This document shows, piece after piece, positions 10,975 to 13,910 of a DNA stretch of 13,910 bases. The notes under the pieces were generated by a model. It saw only the letters and a list, made by a program, of their open reading frames with translations. It searched no databases and was not told the origin of the DNA. Both the position numbers and the translations under genes were made by a program. This DNA comes from an uncultured Clostridia bacterium. GTDB lineage: Bacteria; Bacillota; Clostridia; Oscillospirales; Acutalibacteraceae. Each line of letters opens with the position of its first letter. The stretch's first letter is position 1. The stretch is taken from contig CALDHV010000185.1 in the NCBI GenBank assembly GCA_937902305.1, positions 1-13,910 on the forward strand. Direction: 5' to 3'.

Positions 10975-12858
10975 TTATTTTTTCACCGTGATGGCGGCAC
11001 AGCTCATCGGCGGGATGTCCGTCAGCAAGCGGATGCCGCCGTTTTCCTTTTGCGCCCGGCAATTCAGCGTATCCGCGATGGCGGTGAATGGCTGTCCCAT
11101 CGCCACAAACGGCGTAAGAATATCGTCGGAGAAGAAATTGAACAGTCCGACCGTCACCGTCGTATCGTCCTGCTTTACCAGCACATAAAGCTCCGGGCTG
11201 TTCTCCACCACCGCGGGAACGGGCTGACCGAAGCGACGCGCCGTGTCCGCGATTTGTCGCTGGCGGCAGTAGGTAAGGCTGAGCGCGGGACGCCCGCCGA
11301 CAAACGGAAAAACCAAAAACCTCTGCCCCGACGCATTGACATAGCGGTATGCGCCCGGGATGCGGCGACCGCCGACGGTAAACTCCGACAGCACCTCCGC
11401 GCCCTCCCGCAGTGCCATACGGTATACGGGGATCCCAGCCGACACCGCCACCGTTTCGCCATAGGCGGGGAAAAACTCCTCGGTCGGGTGTCCGTCACAT
11501 TCCGCATCAAGCAAGCCCACATCCACGCCCCGCCGGGTCAGCCGCATCGCGGCGCGGATGTCCAGTATCGCGCCGGCGGTCATCTGCTCCGGCGTCAGCT
11601 CGTCCGCCGCCGTATCGAAAGCGGCGGTCATACCCTCCTCTGCCGCGAAAGCGAGCGGCAGGGAGCAATCGGTCAAAAAGGTGATCGCCGGATCGCAGAA
11701 CCAGTCCCAGCAATTCCAGGTGGTATTCGGGTCATCGGGATGCGCGGCGTTCGCCACGCGGTTATACGGCGTGATGACCCGCACCCCGGCATCCCGCTTG
11801 CCGGCAAACATCGCCTCGATCCGCGATAGCATCGGCAGATCGCGCACATGGCGGGTGATATATCCCGTTTCGTACTCCGGCGAAGCGGTGTAATCCAGCA
11901 TATATTTGAGTATCCCGTCCGTATCGCAGGCGGCGCGGGTCGCCATATCGTACAGCTCCAGCCGCAGGGCGGGGCACCGAAACCGCGGACGGGGATACGT
12001 GTCCCCCTCCACCATGATCTCCGCCCGGGTATCGCCGCACCAGCGTAGCTCCTGCCGCTGTAATTCCACGATCTCCGAGAGGGAAAACCGGCTGAATTGC
12101 GGCCAATACGGTGCGCCGATGAGCCGCAGGAGCGGTCGGGTGTCGCCCGCCAGAATATCCGCAAGCTCCGGCGCGCCCACGCCGTCCATCCCCCAGGTGG
12201 ACAGCACCGCGCAAAGCCCCAGGCGCACCGACGGATCGACCCGATCCACCGCCGCCCGAAACCGCACGGCGGCATGGCGCAGGGTGTCGCCCTGCACCTT
12301 GAGCCAAATATCGCGGTATTTTCCCGGCTTGCCGCAGAAGACCCGCCGACGGATGTCCTCCCGGGTCAGCGTTTCTCCCGCCTCCCGGCAAAATGCCGCC
12401 AGGTGCGCGTCGCACAAACAGCCGTTATCGGCGGCGTGCATCGACATACGGAAATCGTCATCCAGCAGGATCGCATCCGGTGCAAGCCGGGCAATATCTT
12501 CAATCCAGCTTTCCACATAGCAAAGGAACTTTTCGTCGGCGGGGCAGAAATTGCCGTTATGCGTTTCCCCGAAGGTGTCCGTCCACAGGCGCAGACCTCT
12601 GCCGCCGTCCGTGTCCTCCGGCGGGTGTTGCCAATGCCCCACCGTTTCGCCGATCCACACGCCGACCTCAAATCCGTTCTCGCGGAAATAGGCGATGCCG
12701 TCCGCCAGCAGTCGGAGCCGCCCGTCATACTCCTTCCGGTCAAAGCTACGCTCCATCGCCAAAAAGACACGGTCTGCCCGCGCCTGCTTGAGCATATCCA
12801 GTATCGTTTCGCGGTAGACAAGCGTTTCGAGCATCACCGGTACACTGACCTTTTTCAT
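10975..12858 (-). CDS. Putative glycoside hydrolase, TIM barrel with GH42-like domain layout
   Basis: A 627-residue protein without a signal peptide. Residues 1 to about 345 read as a TIM barrel of the glycosidase type: VPVMLETLVYRE (6-17), GFEVGVWIGETVGHW (62-76), DAILLDDDFRMSMH (128-141) with acidic D133-D135, GLCAVLSTWGMDGV (214-227), and AEIMVEGDTYPRPR (279-292), where E284 is the best nucleophile candidate. Next is an alpha/beta segment (about 358-485: VITPYNRVANAAHP, MTAGAILDIRAAMRLTRRGVDVGLLD) like the GATase-fold middle domain of GH42, then a beta-rich C-terminal domain (about 545-627). I cannot assign a CAZy family. AAGGAGG sits 6 bases before the ATG and overlaps the end of the metal-transporter permease gene, so it is co-transcribed with the ABC genes. 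Catalytic residues are inferred. Confidence 0.65.
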   Translation of the reverse strand: MKKVSVPVMLETLVYRETILDMLKQARADRVFLAMERSFDRKEYDGRLRLLADGIAYFRENGFEVGVWIGETVGHWQHPPEDTDGGRGLRLWTDTFGETHNGNFCPADEKFLCYVESWIEDIARLAPDAILLDDDFRMSMHAADNGCLCDAHLAAFCREAGETLTREDIRRRVFCGKPGKYRDIWLKVQGDTLRHAAVRFRAAVDRVDPSVRLGLCAVLSTWGMDGVGAPELADILAGDTRPLLRLIGAPYWPQFSRFSLSEIVELQRQELRWCGDTRAEIMVEGDTYPRPRFRCPALRLELYDMATRAACDTDGILKYMLDYTASPEYETGYITRHVRDLPMLSRIEAMFAGKRDAGVRVITPYNRVANAAHPDDPNTTWNCWDWFCDPAITFLTDCSLPLAFAAEEGMTAAFDTAADELTPEQMTAGAILDIRAAMRLTRRGVDVGLLDAECDGHPTEEFFPAYGETVAVSAGIPVYRMALREGAEVLSEFTVGGRRIPGAYRYVNASGQRFLVFPFVGGRPALSLTYCRQRQIADTARRFGQPVPAVVENSPELYVLVKQDDTTVTVGLFNFFSDDILTPFVAMGQPFTAIADTLNCRAQKENGGIRLLTDIPPMSCAAITVKK

Positions 12859-12869
12859 CGTGATCCTCC

Positions 12870-13676
12870 TTATTTTTCCCGCATTGCAAAGGTGCCGAAG
12901 AACAGCGCCGCCAGCACCAGGATCACCGTCGGCCCGGTCGCCACCGCGTTATAATACGACAGCATCAGCCCGAGCACCCCGGCAAACAGTCCAAAGATCA
13001 GCGCCAGCAGGTGGTAACTGCGCATACTGCGCGCCACATTGCGCGCCGACGCCGCCGGCAGAATGAGCATCGCGTTGATGAGCAACAGGCCCACCCAGCG
13101 GATCGCCAGCATCACCACCACCGCGATCAGCACGACAAAAAAATTATCGAGCAGCTCGACCGGAATGCGCTTGCTGCGCGCCATCGCCGGGTGGACGCTG
13201 ACCGCGTGGAAGCCGTTGAAGCATACCACCCACAGCACCGCCGTCAACGCCAGCACGGCAACGAGGCTCCACAGCTCGGCGGGGGTGATGCTCAGCACAT
13301 CCCCGATCAGCAAACTTTGATAATTGGAAAAATTGCCACTACGGGACAACAGCACCAATCCGAGCGCCACGCCGACTGAGGAAAACACCCCGATCACCGT
13401 ATCGGTCGAGGCGATGCGGGAATGGCGGATGCCGTTCATCAACAGGGCAAACGCCACCGCGAACGCGATCATCACCCACCGCTCCTGCTGAACGCCCAGC
13501 ACCACGCCGAGCGCCACGCCGGTCAGCGCCGAATGACCGAGTGCGTCGGAGAAAAACGACATCCCGTTATTGACCACCAGCGTGCCGAGCATCGCAAACA
13601 GCGGCGTCAGCAACAAGATCGCCCACAGCGCGTTGCGCATAAAATCATACTGCCACCACGAAAAAAGCCACGCCAT
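12870..13676 (-). CDS. Metal-ion ABC transporter permease (ZnuB/MntB/TroC family)
   Basis: A roughly 268-residue inner-membrane permease of the ABC-3 family, which imports zinc, manganese or iron with a substrate-binding lipoprotein and an ATPase. About eight hydrophobic helices are visible. Family landmarks, counting from the ATG: SFFSDALGHSALTGVALG (40-57), the helix pair around VGLLLINAMLILPAASARN (195-213) and ATGPTVIL (246-253). The start is either GTG at 13679 (4-base GTGA overlap with the ATPase stop) or ATG at 13676 (TGATG overlap); both follow GGAGG at about 6 and 9 bases, and I chose ATG. Overlap shows translational coupling to the ATPase gene. No binding protein gene is in view; the metal cannot be decided from the permease. 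Confidence 0.92.
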   Translation of the reverse strand: MAWLFSWWQYDFMRNALWAILLLTPLFAMLGTLVVNNGMSFFSDALGHSALTGVALGVVLGVQQERWVMIAFAVAFALLMNGIRHSRIASTDTVIGVFSSVGVALGLVLLSRSGNFSNYQSLLIGDVLSITPAELWSLVAVLALTAVLWVVCFNGFHAVSVHPAMARSKRIPVELLDNFFVVLIAVVVMLAIRWVGLLLINAMLILPAASARNVARSMRSYHLLALIFGLFAGVLGLMLSYYNAVATGPTVILVLAALFFGTFAMREK

Positions 13677-13910
13677 CACGCCTCACCTCCCGGAAAAACG
13701 CTCCGGAACGCCGCCGAGGTGAAAACCTCGACCGGCGAGCCGATCGCCCGCACCGTGCGATCCAGCAAAACGACCCGGTCGGCGTGCTGACGCACATACG
13801 CGAGATCGTGCGAGATCAGCAGGATGACCATATCATCCTGCCGCAGGCGGTCGAGAAGCTCATAAAATATCTGCAAGCCCGCCTCATCCATACCCGAAAC
13901 AGGCTCATCA
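13676..13910 (-). CDS. Metal-ion ABC transporter ATPase (C-terminal part, cut by window edge)
   Basis: The last 77 residues of a ZnuC/MntA-type ATP-binding subunit. In frame from the edge come DEPVSGMD, containing the Walker B glutamate and D-loop, then the H-loop LLISHDLAYVRQHADRVVLLD, and a tail (AIGSPVEVFTSAAFRSVFPGGEA) typical of metal-uptake ATPases. Walker A and the LSGGQ signature lie beyond the window. It hydrolyses ATP on the cytoplasmic side to power the downstream permease, whose start codon overlaps its TGA stop at 13678-13676. Confidence 0.92.
   Translation of the reverse strand, partial: DEPVSGMDEAGLQIFYELLDRLRQDDMVILLISHDLAYVRQHADRVVLLDRTVRAIGSPVEVFTSAAFRSVFPGGEA

Noticed and set aside
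10912..12954. Two long plus-strand open frames (10912-11829 and 12097-12954) opposite the glycosidase-like gene
   Set aside because: Arg/Ala/His-rich mirror frames without ribosome binding sites. The minus frame starts after AAGGAGG in an operon.
1..13910. tRNA/rRNA genes, CRISPR arrays, insertion sequences or integrase genes
   Set aside because: No regularly spaced direct repeats, no transposase or integrase motif, and no cloverleaf or rRNA-like sequence was seen on either strand by reading. The cassette at 9271-10862 has no visible att-like direct repeats.

Overview
The window looks like a chromosomal segment of a GC-rich, spore-forming, low-oxygen Firmicute, probably a gut Oscillospiraceae/Ruminococcaceae-type Clostridium. 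This is inferred from gene content: a family I pyrophosphatase with clostridial-style sequence, a DUF1540 Cys-rich miniprotein, a PdaA-type spore-cortex deacetylase, an L-fucose isomerase and two AraC-type sugar regulators. Strong AAGGAG-type ribosome binding sites and consensus sigma-A promoters in AT-rich gaps between GC-rich genes also fit. The organism cannot be named from the sequence alone.

Layout. 1-159 (-) is the N-terminal part of ppa, cut by the window edge, with a clear promoter behind it. 348-512 (-) is a 54-residue DUF1540 protein ended by a symmetrical terminator at 301-337. 583-1389 (-) is a PdaA-like polysaccharide deacetylase, and 1454-2296 (-) is a cupin/AraC regulator. Across a divergent promoter region, 2530-4359 (+) is L-fucose isomerase, ended by a 19-bp-stem terminator shared with the convergent operon 7251-4424 (-). 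That operon encodes a 637-residue glutaminase-A-like/DUF4965 protein (possible glycosidase) and a xylose-isomerase-like TIM-barrel isomerase/epimerase. Divergent from it, 7372-8166 (+) is a second AraC regulator, followed by an SGNH/GDSL (CE2-like) esterase at 8228-9205.

A more AT-rich cassette at 9271-10862 lies between terminators. It holds a membrane-anchored protein with Sel1/TPR-like repeats, a 56-residue acidic/basic miniprotein and a divergent XRE regulator. All three genes are controlled from one intergenic region carrying a perfect 19-bp palindrome and a second degenerate copy. Beyond a bidirectional terminator and a palindromic dispersed repeat, 10975-12858 (-) encodes a large TIM-barrel glycosidase-like protein. 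It sits only 11 bases downstream of a metal-ion ABC permease (12870-13676), which overlaps the ATPase gene (13676 to window end).

How it fits together. The central block reads as a small regulated carbohydrate-utilisation locus: esterase, putative glycosidase, fucose isomerase and a second isomerase/epimerase, with an AraC sensor on each flank. It has no sugar transporter, kinase or aldolase in view. The XRE cassette looks unrelated in function and inserted. It is the best candidate here for an undescribed system, although its function cannot be read from sequence.
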